Source: Photobacterium aquae
GTDB lineage: Bacteria > Pseudomonadota > Gammaproteobacteria > Enterobacterales > Vibrionaceae
NCBI RefSeq assembly: GCF_001029445.1
Contig: NZ_LDOT01000005.1
Span: 151,682-215,681 of the forward strand
Length of the DNA: 64,000 bases
Direction of reading: 5' to 3'
Under the pieces are notes generated by a model. The model saw only the letters and a list, made by a program, of their open reading frames with translations, made no database searches and had not been told where the DNA came from. Shown piece by piece: positions 1 through 8,099 of this stretch. Each line of letters begins with the position of its first letter. The first letter of the stretch is position 1. A program made the position numbers and the translations under genes.

Positions 1-770
1 TCGTCGAGGAACACGATACCGTGGTTCTCGACAGCGAAGATCGCTTTCTCTTTGAGATCTTCTTGGTTGACCAGCTTGGCGGCTTCCTCTTCGGTAACGG
101 CCTTGAGTGCGTCTTTGATTTTCATCTTGCGCTTCTTGCTGGTGTTGCCGGCCAAATTCTGGAACATGCCTTGCAGCTGGTTGGTCATCTCTTCCATACC
201 AGGAGGCGCCATGATTTCAACGCCCATCTGCTGTGCCGCGACGTTGATTTCGATTTCCTTGTCGTCCAGCTGGCCTTCGCGCAGTTTCTTGCGGAATGAC
301 TGGCGTGCCGCCGAATTGTTGTCACCGCTTTCGTTCTGGCCCCAGGCATCGCGTGCCGGTGGCAGCAGGACATCGAGGATCCGCTCTTCGGCTAGCTCCT
401 CGGCACGGAAACGGACTTTTTCCATTTCCTGCTGGTGAGTCATCTTGACGGCGGCATCGGTCAGGTCGCGGATGATACTGTCCACTTCCTTGCCCACGTA
501 GCCGACTTCGGTGAACTTGGTTGCCTCGATCTTGATGAACGGCGCATTGGCCAGTTTGGCCAGGCGGCGGGCAATTTCTGTCTTGCCGACACCGGTCGGG
601 CCGATCATCAGGATATTTTTCGGGGTGACCTCGACACGCAGCTCTTCAGGCAGCTGCATGCGGCGCCAGCGGTTGCGCAGGGCAATGGCAACGGCACGCT
701 TGGCTTTGTCTTGGCCGATAATATGGCGGTCCAGCTCATGGACGATTTCGCGAGGGGTCATTTCAGACAT
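1..770 (-). CDS. hslU: ATP-dependent protease ATPase subunit HslU (C-terminal part outside window)
   Basis: AAA+ unfoldase that feeds substrates into the HslV peptidase in the cytoplasm. The first 256 residues are visible, and the family is about 440 long, so the gene is cut by the window edge and not truncated biologically. The product begins [10 protein letters not shown]. It has a Walker A motif GPTGVGKT at residues 57-64, and the window ends inside the Walker B segment GIVFLDE. The I-domain between them is present. It starts 10 bases after the hslV stop, so hslV and hslU form one operon, transcribed from the heat-shock promoter ahead of hslV. Identification is by direct recognition of the family sequence. 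Confidence 0.97.
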   Translation of the reverse strand, partial: MSEMTPREIVHELDRHIIGQDKAKRAVAIALRNRWRRMQLPEELRVEVTPKNILMIGPTGVGKTEIARRLAKLANAPFIKIEATKFTEVGYVGKEVDSIIRDLTDAAVKMTHQQEMEKVRFRAEELAEERILDVLLPPARDAWGQNESGDNNSAARQSFRKKLREGQLDDKEIEINVAAQQMGVEIMAPPGMEEMTNQLQGMFQNLAGNTSKKRKMKIKDALKAVTEEEAAKLVNQEDLKEKAIFAVENHGIVFLD

Positions 771-780
771 GGCCGGTTCC

Positions 781-1308
781 TTATTTGGTTTCCAGTTCTT
801 CGATGGTGTGGTGGTGGTTGGTGAAGACACAAATATCACCCGCGATGTTGAGCGATTTCTCGGCGATTTCGCGGGCATCGAGGTCGGTATTTTCCAGTAG
901 GGCGATTGCTGCCGCCTGAGCAAAATTACCGCCTGAGCCGATGGCGATCAGGTCATTCTCCGGTTGGACCACATCCCCGTTACCGGTAATGATCAGCGAG
1001 GCTGTCTCGTCGGCTACGGCCAACAGGGCCTCAAGACGGCGCAGCATACGGTCGGTGCGCCAGTCTTTTGCCAGTTCCACCGCTGCCTTGAGCAGATGGC
1101 CCTGGTGCATTTCCAGCTTGCGCTCGAAACGTTCGAATAGGGTGAAGGCATCAGCCGTGCCACCTGCAAAGCCGGCAAGCACTTTGTTGTTGTACAGGCG
1201 GCGTACTTTGCGTGCATTACCTTTCATGACGGTGTTGCCAAGGGAAACCTGGCCATCACCGGCGATAACGACTTTACCGTTACGACGAACAGATACAATA
1301 GTTGTCAC
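781..1308 (-). CDS. hslV: ATP-dependent protease peptidase subunit HslV
   Basis: Proteasome-like threonine peptidase of the HslVU complex in the cytoplasm. The 175-residue product starts [20 protein letters not shown]. Removal of the initiator Met exposes the catalytic N-terminal Thr, and the GDGQ segment and the later [16 protein letters not shown] segment are typical of HslV. Length matches the family. The gene is the first of the hslV-hslU operon. A sigma-32-type promoter lies 55-83 bases upstream, which fits the known heat-shock control of hslVU. Confidence 0.97.
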   Translation of the reverse strand: MTTIVSVRRNGKVVIAGDGQVSLGNTVMKGNARKVRRLYNNKVLAGFAGGTADAFTLFERFERKLEMHQGHLLKAAVELAKDWRTDRMLRRLEALLAVADETASLIITGNGDVVQPENDLIAIGSGGNFAQAAAIALLENTDLDAREIAEKSLNIAGDICVFTNHHHTIEELETK

Positions 1309-1362
1309 GGTCTTACCTCTTAGGTCTGTTTCCGGCCCTTGCCGGTTACTGTATGTCTGAAG

Positions 1363-1391
1363 ATCTTGGGGTATAGGCGGGGACTTTCAAG
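1363..1391 (-). promoter_or_regulatory. Heat-shock (sigma-32) promoter for hslVU
   Basis: On the minus strand the sequence reads CTTGAAA, 13 bases, then CCCCAAGAT. The RpoH consensus is CTTGAAA, 13-15 bases, CCCCATnT, so the -35 is perfect, the spacer is correct and the -10 is nearly perfect. It sits directly upstream of hslV, whose operon is a classical RpoH target in E. coli. The motif is seen; the function is inferred. Confidence 0.85.
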
Positions 1392-1405
1392 GGAAAAAGG
1401 CAAAG

Positions 1406-1431
1406 AAAAAGGATGCCGGGGCATCCTTTTT
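1406..1431 (-). terminator. Rho-independent terminator of ftsN
   Basis: An 11-bp perfect stem (AAAAAGGATGC with GCATCCTTTTT) closes a four-base loop. Read on the minus strand it ends in a T tract just after the ftsN stop. It separates ftsN from the hslVU promoter that begins 15 bases further on. Confidence 0.85.
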
Positions 1432-1452
1432 CTGTCTGGAAGGCGGTGCTGG

Positions 1453-2094
1453 TTACTCCCAGAACCAGATCGCACACGGCTCGATGCCGGCACGGCGGAG
1501 CTTGTTGCGGTCCGATTCCGCTTTGCGTTTCTGTTGGTAGGGGCCCAATATCACCCGGTACCAATTGCCTTTCTCGCCCTGACTGACCTTGATTTGGCTG
1601 GTCAGCCCCTGAAACGCAATCATCGCCTTGCGCTCGTCGGCCTGGGTTTCGCTGCGGTAGGCGCCACACTGCATCAGGTAAGGGCGCGACGGGGCCTGCT
1701 CTTTTTTCGCCTCGACTTTGATTTCTTTATTTTCGAGCTCTTCGATATAGCTCCATTTTTCGGCCGGCTTAGGTGGAAGCGGCTTGGTTTCGGGCTGTGC
1801 TTCGCGTTTGCTCGGCTGGCTCTCTACCGGTGTCGGTAGCGGCTTGGTTTCCGCCGGCTGGGTCACGGCAGGCTCTGGCGACGGCGTCGCAGAAAGGAAA
1901 TATAGCCCGTAGCTCATCGTCCCAACCAATGCTGCGGCAATAATCGCCCACAGTAGCGGGAAGCGCTTGCCGGATGGTGTTGCGGTGCGGTTGTTTCGAG
2001 CCGGTTTTTTCTTCTGCGTCTTTGGCGCCTTTTGTGCTCGGCCGCGTTTTACATAATCTTTGGTAGCCACGGTGATGATGGGATTAGGGAACAA
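1453..2094 (-). CDS. ftsN: Cell division protein FtsN
   Basis: Bitopic inner-membrane divisome protein that triggers septal peptidoglycan synthesis. The product has a basic cytoplasmic N-terminus (KDYVKRGRAQKAP), one membrane segment at roughly residues 47-69, a Pro/Glu/Lys-rich periplasmic linker, and a C-terminal SPOR domain (about 135-210) that binds denuded glycan. Two starts are possible: TTG at 2094 with AAGGG five bases upstream, or GTG at 2070, which would give a start VATKDYV that aligns better with known FtsN N-termini. I list the longer form. The order cytR-ftsN-hslV-hslU is the E. coli order. Confidence 0.92.
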   Translation of the reverse strand: MFPNPIITVATKDYVKRGRAQKAPKTQKKKPARNNRTATPSGKRFPLLWAIIAAALVGTMSYGLYFLSATPSPEPAVTQPAETKPLPTPVESQPSKREAQPETKPLPPKPAEKWSYIEELENKEIKVEAKKEQAPSRPYLMQCGAYRSETQADERKAMIAFQGLTSQIKVSQGEKGNWYRVILGPYQQKRKAESDRNKLRRAGIEPCAIWFWE

Positions 2095-2214
2095 TGCCCT
2101 TATGGTACAAAGTTGAGCGAATACTGACTAGTCCCCAGCACGATGTCTGGGGAACTGTCAGGTCGCCGTGGAAGGCAAAAATGTGACATGCTGGGCAAAA
2201 ACTGCCTTTGGTGT

Positions 2215-3219
2215 CTAGTTTGCTGGTGGCGCAGCACTTTCCCGGATCACCAACTTGGCATCAAGTAGGCGAGACCCCGAGGCGATTTCCTTGCCTTTGA
2301 GAATATTGAGCAGCATCAGCATCGACTGGCGGCCTATTTCATAGCGCGGCTGGGAGACCGTGGTCAGCGGTGGATCGCAGTATTCAGCGAACTGAATATC
2401 GTCAAAGCCGACAATGGAGATATCTTGCGGTACCCGGAAGCCGAGGCGCTTGGCTTGCTGCATGGCACCGATGGCCATGACATCGTTGTGGCAGAGCAGG
2501 GCGGTCGGCGGTTCGGGCATCGACAGCAGTGCGGTAACCGCACGGGCACCGCCGGCGAAAGTGAAGTCGCTCTGAATGGTGTAGGCCGGGTTGAGCTCGA
2601 TACCGGCGCGGCGCAGGGCCTGCTGGTAGCCTTGGCTGCGGAAATGGCACAGGGTGGCATGGGGCGGCCCTGCAACTTGGGCGATACGCTTATGACCCAT
2701 TTGGGTCAGGTAGTTGACGGCTTCGAAGGCGGCGGTCAGGTTGTCGATATGGACCGTCGGCAACTCGAGTTCTGGGGCGAATTCGCATGCCATGACCATC
2801 GGCGGCAGGTTTTTCTGCTCGGGTTTGCTGACGTCGAATGGCAGGTCGGTGCCAAGCAAAAGCATGCCGTCGGCCTGTTTGGTGAAGACCAAATTGACGA
2901 AAGAGTTTTCGCGGGTTTTCTGTTGGCCGCTGTCGCCGAGCAAGACCAGGTAGCCGTGCTCCATCGCTGCTTCCTCGATCCCCCGGATGATTTCGGTAAA
3001 GTAGGGATCGCAGATATCGGGGACGATCGTGACGATTGTCTTTGATTCGTTGCGACGGAGATTTCTAGCCAGTGAGTTGGGTGAATAGCCAGCATCCATG
3101 ACGGCCTGTTCAACTTTTTTACGGGTTGAGGCCGACACCTTTTCCGGATTCATCAGCGCACGGGACACCGTGGCCGTAGAAACGCCGGCGAGCTGGGCAA
3201 CATCCTTCATTGTCGCCAT
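2215..3219 (-). CDS. cytR: LacI-family repressor CytR
   Basis: Transcriptional repressor of nucleoside uptake and catabolism genes, acting with CRP and relieved by cytidine in E. coli. It is 334 residues: an N-terminal LacI helix-turn-helix (MATMKDVAQLAGVSTATVSR) and hinge helix (SPNSLARNLR), then a periplasmic-binding-protein-like effector domain. The neighbours ftsN and priA are the same as in E. coli, which supports CytR over other LacI relatives. The upstream 170 bases contain a CRP-like site. In vibrios CytR also affects competence and biofilm genes; that role here is inference only. Confidence 0.93.
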   Translation of the reverse strand: MATMKDVAQLAGVSTATVSRALMNPEKVSASTRKKVEQAVMDAGYSPNSLARNLRRNESKTIVTIVPDICDPYFTEIIRGIEEAAMEHGYLVLLGDSGQQKTRENSFVNLVFTKQADGMLLLGTDLPFDVSKPEQKNLPPMVMACEFAPELELPTVHIDNLTAAFEAVNYLTQMGHKRIAQVAGPPHATLCHFRSQGYQQALRRAGIELNPAYTIQSDFTFAGGARAVTALLSMPEPPTALLCHNDVMAIGAMQQAKRLGFRVPQDISIVGFDDIQFAEYCDPPLTTVSQPRYEIGRQSMLMLLNILKGKEIASGSRLLDAKLVIRESAAPPAN

Positions 3220-3366
3220 AGTTATGATTCCTCTCTATTATTTTTCTCTCCAATCCGCCGGCGGATCATAGCCAAGTTGAGCAGATACCAATGCCAGCGA
3301 GAGTGCTATTGTAGGCTGTCTAGCAAGGTTTAAACATGCTTAGAACAGCATAAATTACATCCGTCA

Positions 3367-3382
3367 CGTGATCTGTGTCGCA
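3367..3382. promoter_or_regulatory. CRP-like site between priA end and cytR
   Basis: The sequence CGTGA, six bases, TCGCA matches the TGTGA-N6-TCACA consensus at 8 of 10 positions. It lies about 155 bases upstream of the cytR start, just past the priA stop. CRP control of cytR is known in E. coli. The call rests on the motif alone. Confidence 0.45.
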
Positions 3383-3391
3383 TTGTTTATT

Positions 3392-5593
3392 TTAAGTTAA
3401 ATCCTGCGGTTCGACATCGATCGACCAGCGTATTTTCTTGGCTAGCGGCAGCAGGGCAATGGCCGGCTTGGCGATGCTCAGCAGCTGGTGGAGCACTTTT
3501 CGACTGGGGGCTTGCAGTAGCAACTGCCAGCGATAGCGGCCGGCCCGACGAGCCAGTGGTGCCGGATTCGGCCCCATTACCAAGGTGTCCTGATCAAAGA
3601 CCGGGCTGGCACTGAAGATGCCCCGGATTTGCTGGAGGAATTGTTCGACCTGAGCGCTATCGTTGGCCTCGGCCCGGATCAGGGCGAGGTAGGTGTATGG
3701 TGGCAGCCAGGCCTGCTTGCGCTCGCGCAGGGCGTCGGTGGCGAAATGGTCATAGCCTTTGTAGAGCAGTGCCTGAAGCAGGCTGTGCTCGGGATGGTGG
3801 GTTTGCAGTAGCACCTCCCCCGGCTTGCTGGCCCGTCCTGCCCGTCCTGCCACCTGAATAAACAGCTGGGCCAACCGCTCGCTGGCTCGGAAATCGTTGC
3901 TGAACAGGGCGCTGTCGACGTCGATCAGGCTGACCAGGGTTACGTCAGGGAAATGGTGGCCTTTGGCCAGCATCTGGGTGCCGATCAGGATCTGGTATTC
4001 GCCGCGACGGATGGCTTCGAGGTAGTTCTCGAGGCTGCCTTTGCGGCGGGTGCTGTCACGGTCTATCCGGACGGTCTTGTAGTCGGGGAACAGGGTCGCC
4101 AGCTGCTGTTCGAGCTGTTCGGTGCCGACCCCGACAGCATGGAGCTGGGTCGAGCCGCAATTGCCGCATTGGCGCGGCATTGGGCGTTGTGTTGCGCAGT
4201 GGTGGCAGCGTAGTTCGCCGCTCTGCTGGTGGAATGTGTAGTAGGCATCGCAGCGCTTGCATTCAGCCAGCCAGCCGCACTCGTGACATATCACGGCTGG
4301 GGAGTAGCCGCGCCGGTTGAGGAACAGCATAACTTGGTTGCCCTCGGCGAGGTGCTGGCGCATCCGGGCGATCAGCGGGGCCGAGAGGCCGGCCTCAAGG
4401 TACAGCCCCTTGACATCGAGTACCCCGTGGCGGGCGTTCTGGGCGACACCGGCCCGGCGTGTTAGGCGCAGGTAGTGGTACTTTCCGCTGGTGGCGTTGT
4501 GCAGGGTCTCAAGGGCCGGGGTGGCGGAACCAAGAATGATTGGCACGTTTTCCTCGCGGGCGCGCATGACGGCCAGATCGCGGGCGTGGTAGCGCAGGCT
4601 GTCCTGCTGCTTGTAGGAGCCGTCGTGCTCCTCGTCGACGATGATGATCCCGAGGTTGGCTAGCGGGGTAAACAGGGCCGAGCGGGTGCCGATAATGATC
4701 CCTGCCTGGTTGTCACGTCCAGCCAGCCAGGCCGCCAGCCGTTCGCTGTCGTTGAGCCCGGAGTGGATGGTGACCAGCGGGACATTGAAGCGACGGCGGA
4801 AGCGGTTGATGGTTTGTGGGGTGAGGCCGATTTCCGGCACCAGGATCAGGGCCTGCCTGCCGCTGGCGAGCACAGGCTCGAGCAGGTTGAGGTAGACCTC
4901 GGTCTTGCCCGAGCCGGTGACCCCCTCAAGCAGGTAGCAGGCAAAATCCGGATTGGCATTGACCGAGGCGATGGCCAGTGCCTGCTCGTCGTTGAGCCGT
5001 GGCTTTTCCTCACCCAAGGCATAGTTTTTTCCCCAGTCAACGCCCACCGGCTGCTGTTCCAGTTCGCTTATCCAGCCTTTACCCTGAAGGGTCTTGAGGG
5101 TTGCAGCGCTGATATCGTCGGCCAGCAGGGCCTCGTGGCTGAGCGAGCCCGCCCGCAGGGCGTTGAGAGCCTGTGCCTGGCGCGGGGCGCGCTTGAGTGC
5201 TGCCAGCGGTTGGTCATGCCCGGTTTCGGTAAGCTGCCACATTTTCAGGGCTGCCGGGGAGGCCTCGCGTCCTTTGCGGAGCAGGGCCGGCATCGCATTG
5301 GCGAGGGTGTCCCCGAGCGGGTACTGGTAATAGCTGCTGGCCCACCCCAGTAACTTGAACAGGGCTGGCGACCACAACGGGGCGGTGTCGAGGACCTTGC
5401 CGAGCGGTTTGAGCTGTGCGACGGGGAAATCCGAATGCTGTGTGATGGCCATGACAATCCCGACCAGTTGCTGGCGGCCGAACGGAACCTGGACCCGTCC
5501 GCCGACGGCCGGGAATTGGTCTGGTTTGATCAGGTAATCAAACTGTTTGTCCAGAGGGACGGGAAGGGCTACGCGGGCGATGTTGGGTGTCAT
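3392..5593 (-). CDS. priA: Primosomal protein N' (replication restart helicase PriA)
   Basis: 3'-to-5' superfamily 2 DNA helicase that reloads the replisome at repaired forks. The 733-residue product (E. coli PriA is 732) has the N-terminal DNA-binding domain, Walker A GVTGSGKT at residues 224-231, DEEH box at 320-323, and a two-zinc cysteine cluster (HECGW, CKRC, CHHC, CGNC) inside the helicase core. I chose ATG at 5593 because homology begins at MTPNIARVALPVPL. The in-frame upstream extension to 5698 would add 35 unrelated residues. Shine-Dalgarno signal is weak. The gene is divergent from rpmE as in E. coli. Confidence 0.95.
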   Translation of the reverse strand: MTPNIARVALPVPLDKQFDYLIKPDQFPAVGGRVQVPFGRQQLVGIVMAITQHSDFPVAQLKPLGKVLDTAPLWSPALFKLLGWASSYYQYPLGDTLANAMPALLRKGREASPAALKMWQLTETGHDQPLAALKRAPRQAQALNALRAGSLSHEALLADDISAATLKTLQGKGWISELEQQPVGVDWGKNYALGEEKPRLNDEQALAIASVNANPDFACYLLEGVTGSGKTEVYLNLLEPVLASGRQALILVPEIGLTPQTINRFRRRFNVPLVTIHSGLNDSERLAAWLAGRDNQAGIIIGTRSALFTPLANLGIIIVDEEHDGSYKQQDSLRYHARDLAVMRAREENVPIILGSATPALETLHNATSGKYHYLRLTRRAGVAQNARHGVLDVKGLYLEAGLSAPLIARMRQHLAEGNQVMLFLNRRGYSPAVICHECGWLAECKRCDAYYTFHQQSGELRCHHCATQRPMPRQCGNCGSTQLHAVGVGTEQLEQQLATLFPDYKTVRIDRDSTRRKGSLENYLEAIRRGEYQILIGTQMLAKGHHFPDVTLVSLIDVDSALFSNDFRASERLAQLFIQVAGRAGRASKPGEVLLQTHHPEHSLLQALLYKGYDHFATDALRERKQAWLPPYTYLALIRAEANDSAQVEQFLQQIRGIFSASPVFDQDTLVMGPNPAPLARRAGRYRWQLLLQAPSRKVLHQLLSIAKPAIALLPLAKKIRWSIDVEPQDLT

Positions 5594-5682
5594 AGTCACT
5601 GCAAATTGGGCATATACTGAAGTTATAAAGTGTACCCTGCCGGGGCGGGGGCGGCAAAGCGGTGAAAAAGGGAGCGTATTTG

Positions 5683-5711
5683 TTGATCTGGTGGACATGA
5701 TTGATTACTAT
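5683..5711 (+). promoter_or_regulatory. Possible promoter of rpmE
   Basis: TTGATC and TACTAT are separated by 17 bases, 116 bases upstream of the rpmE start. Each hexamer matches the sigma-70 consensus at four of six positions. This is the best pair I see in the priA-rpmE gap. Confidence 0.4.
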
Positions 5712-5826
5712 ACGCCGCCTGAATTTAGCATATCGGCAGTCGCCAATATGCTTACTTTTATTAACGACGTGTGGTGCCCGGCTTTGGATCGGGAGAGCGA
5801 CACGGCCTTACTTTTGAGGTTATCCC

Positions 5827-6039
5827 ATGAAACAAGGTATTCACCCAGAGTACACTGCAGTAAACGCACGTTGTTCTTGCGGCAACACTTTCGTATTTAA
5901 CTCAACTATGGGTAAAGACATCAACCTTGATGTGTGCGACAAGTGTCACCCTTTTTACACTGGTAAGCAGCGTCAAGTGAGCACTGGTGGCCGTATCGAC
6001 AAATTCAACAAGCGTTTCGGCGCTCTATCTAGCAAGTAA
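5827..6039 (+). CDS. rpmE: 50S ribosomal protein L31 (zinc-binding type)
   Basis: Small large-subunit ribosomal protein bL31. The 70-residue product keeps the zinc ligands C16, C18, C37 and C40, so it is the zinc-containing form and not the zinc-free YkgM/RpmE2 paralogue that replaces it in zinc starvation. A TTTGAGGTTATCCC stretch with GAGG precedes the ATG. Codon use is strongly biased, as in other highly expressed genes here. A strong terminator follows. Confidence 0.97.
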   Translation: MKQGIHPEYTAVNARCSCGNTFVFNSTMGKDINLDVCDKCHPFYTGKQRQVSTGGRIDKFNKRFGALSSK

Positions 6040-6062
6040 TTGCCAGAGTGAATTTGCGAAGA

Positions 6063-6086
6063 GGGGATGCATTGCATCCCCTTTTT
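6063..6086 (+). terminator. Rho-independent terminator of rpmE
   Basis: Perfect 8-bp stem GGGGATGC/GCATCCCC with a three-base loop followed by five T residues, 24 bases after the rpmE stop. Confidence 0.9.
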
Positions 6087-6202
6087 CATATCTAAATTTT
6101 ACTTCTCTACCGCTGCTCCGCCCTCATATCCCACCCCCGCGTCTTTTTTGCCTATTCTTTGACCGCATGCTTGGATCGACCAGATAGTCGGTGCTAGGAT
6201 TT

Positions 6203-6216
6203 TTGATCGCGATCAA
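6203..6216. promoter_or_regulatory. Perfect FNR-type box upstream of malic enzyme gene
   Basis: TTGATCGCGATCAA matches the FNR/ANR consensus TTGAT-N4-ATCAA at all ten defined positions and is a perfect 14-bp palindrome. Its centre lies 67 bases before the malic enzyme ATG. This suggests oxygen-dependent control of that gene. Function is inferred. Confidence 0.65.
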
Positions 6217-6276
6217 TTATGATCTGGCTCCCATTCTCGAACTGAACCTCATTCTCATTTCAGGATCCTGAACACT

Positions 6277-7524
6277 ATGTCTGAAGATTTTCGCCAGCAA
6301 GCTCTCCATTACCATGCTTACCCTGTTCCGGGAAAGATTGCGATCGCGCTTACCAAGCCCGCCGATACGGTCAACGATTTGGCTCTGGCCTACAGTCCGG
6401 GTGTAGCCGAACCCGTGCGTGAAATTGCGCAAAATGCTGATAATGTTTATAAATATACCGGCAAGGGCAACATGGTTGCGGTGATCACCAACGGTACGGC
6501 GATCCTCGGCCTAGGCAACCTCGGCCCGCTGGCGTCCAAGCCGGTAATGGAAGGTAAGGCCTTGCTGTTCAAGCGTTTTGCCGGACTCGACTCGATTGAT
6601 ATCGAGGTTAAGCACCGCACTATCGATGAATTCGTCGATACGGTGGCCAACATTGCTGATACCTTTGGTGGTATCAATCTCGAGGATATCAAGGCACCTG
6701 ACTGCTTCGAAATCGAAAAGCGCCTGATTGAGCGCTGCAATGTGCCAGTGTTCCATGATGACCAGCACGGTACGGCGATTGTCACTGCGGCCGGTATGCT
6801 CAATGCTCTCGAGCTGCAAGGCAAGCAGATTGAGGAGTCGGTGATTGTCTGCCTCGGGGCTGGGGCGGCTGCCGTTGCCTGCATGGAGCTGCTAATTAAA
6901 TGCGGAGCCCAGCGCGAGAAGATCTATATGCTCGATCGCAAGGGGGTGATCCATACCCGCCGTGACGATATCAACGAGTACAAGCAGCTGTTTGCCAACA
7001 ATACCGATAAGCGCACCTTGGAAGATGTCATTGAGGGTGCGGATATTTTCGTCGGTGTCTCTGGGCCTGATTTGCTGCCAGCCGATGCCCTCAAGCTGAT
7101 GGCCGACAAACCCGTTGTGTTCGCTTGTTCAAACCCGGATCCTGAAATCAAACCAGCACTGGCCCATGCGGTGCGCGATGATCTGATTATGGGTACGGGT
7201 CGTTCCGACTACCCGAACCAGGTCAACAATGTTATCTGTTTCCCGTTTATCTTCCGTGGGGCGCTGGACGTCAGGGCGAGCGAAATCAATGACGAGATGA
7301 AACTGGCTGCGGTCGAGGCGATCCGCCAGTTGGCGAAGGAGCCGGTACCGGCCGAGGTCGTGGCAGCCGCCGGTGCAACGTCTTTGGCATTCGGTCCGGA
7401 ATATATTTTGCCAAAACCGATGGATCCTCGTTTGCTACCTCGTGTGGCACGTGCTGTTGCCGAGGCCGCGGTTGCCTCCGGTGTGGCGCAAATCGAGTTG
7501 CCTGTAGGTTATATGCAGGGCTAA
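6277..7524 (+). CDS. Malic enzyme (short, single-domain form)
   Basis: Oxidative decarboxylation of malate to pyruvate with NAD(P). The 415-residue product has the malic enzyme fold: the tyrosine of YSPGVAEP (Y39), the conserved GKALLFKRFAGLDSID segment, the metal-binding HDDQHGTA motif, and a Rossmann loop at VCLGAGAAA. It lacks the phosphotransacetylase-like C-terminal domain that E. coli MaeB carries, so it belongs to the short MaeB-like group common in vibrios and Gram-positives. I therefore give no symbol. Cofactor preference cannot be read safely from sequence. It follows the rpmE terminator and so has its own promoter, with an FNR box upstream. Confidence 0.93.
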   Translation: MSEDFRQQALHYHAYPVPGKIAIALTKPADTVNDLALAYSPGVAEPVREIAQNADNVYKYTGKGNMVAVITNGTAILGLGNLGPLASKPVMEGKALLFKRFAGLDSIDIEVKHRTIDEFVDTVANIADTFGGINLEDIKAPDCFEIEKRLIERCNVPVFHDDQHGTAIVTAAGMLNALELQGKQIEESVIVCLGAGAAAVACMELLIKCGAQREKIYMLDRKGVIHTRRDDINEYKQLFANNTDKRTLEDVIEGADIFVGVSGPDLLPADALKLMADKPVVFACSNPDPEIKPALAHAVRDDLIMGTGRSDYPNQVNNVICFPFIFRGALDVRASEINDEMKLAAVEAIRQLAKEPVPAEVVAAAGATSLAFGPEYILPKPMDPRLLPRVARAVAEAAVASGVAQIELPVGYMQG

Positions 7525-7550
7525 TCCGGTTTCGGTTGCCGTTCTAAAAC

Positions 7551-7580
7551 AAAAAAACCAGCCATGCGGCTGGTTTTTTT
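7551..7580. terminator. Bidirectional terminator between malic enzyme gene and metJ
   Basis: CCAGCC/GGCTGG stem with loop ATGC, flanked by seven A on the left and seven T on the right. It can end transcription from both converging genes. Confidence 0.88.
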
Positions 7581-7601
7581 ACGGGTGATAGGATCAGCGA
7601 G

Positions 7602-7919
7602 TTATTCGTTGATGTCCTCGATTTTTATTCCCATCTCTTCCATGATGCTCTTTGCCTCGGCCGGCAGATCGTCAGGACGGTCCTTGCGGATATCGTCATC
7701 GGTCGGTAGCGGCTGGCCGGTATAGGCGTGCAGAAATGCTTCGCACAGCAACTCGCTGTTGGTGGCATGGCGCAGGTTATTGACTTGGCGGCGAGTACGC
7801 TCGTCTGTCAGGATTTTCAGGACCTTCAATGGAATCGAAACAGTAATTTTCTTTACCTGTTCGTTTTTCTTACCGTGTTCCGCATATGGACTGATGTATT
7901 CGCCATTCCACTCTGCCAT
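7602..7919 (-). CDS. metJ: Methionine repressor MetJ
   Basis: Ribbon-helix-helix repressor that uses S-adenosylmethionine as co-repressor and shuts off the methionine biosynthetic genes. The 105-residue product contains the beta-strand segment [21 protein letters not shown] that contacts DNA and the helix [19 protein letters not shown]. Length equals the E. coli protein. It is divergent from metB, and four tandem MetJ boxes lie in the shared control region, so it very likely represses both its own gene and metBL, as in E. coli. Confidence 0.97.
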   Translation of the reverse strand: MAEWNGEYISPYAEHGKKNEQVKKITVSIPLKVLKILTDERTRRQVNNLRHATNSELLCEAFLHAYTGQPLPTDDDIRKDRPDDLPAEAKSIMEEMGIKIEDINE

Positions 7920-7996
7920 TGTTAACCTTCTCAGCGATGTAAATTGATAGATAGTTAGGATGCCTGAATTTTAGCGGGATTTACTGCCATAAGCAA

Positions 7997-8028
7997 AGAC
8001 ATGTAGACGTCTAGAGGTATTGACGGCT
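7997..8028. promoter_or_regulatory. MetJ operator: four tandem met boxes in the metJ-metB region
   Basis: Four adjacent 8-bp units read AGACATGT, AGACGTCT, AGAGGTAT and TGACGGCT. The second is the perfect consensus AGACGTCT, and the others diverge as usual in met-box arrays. The last unit overlaps the metB -35 element, so binding should block the promoter. Confidence 0.88.
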
Positions 8029-8048
8029 CATCTTGTTATCGTTATGTT
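8020..8048 (+). promoter_or_regulatory. metB promoter
   Basis: TTGACG and TATGTT with a 17-base spacer, 52 bases upstream of the metB ATG. The -35 hexamer overlaps the last met box. Confidence 0.65.
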
Positions 8049-8099
8049 GGTGGTTAAACGTTGTTCAGCTGCAGGCATCACCTTACAAGGATAGTAATT

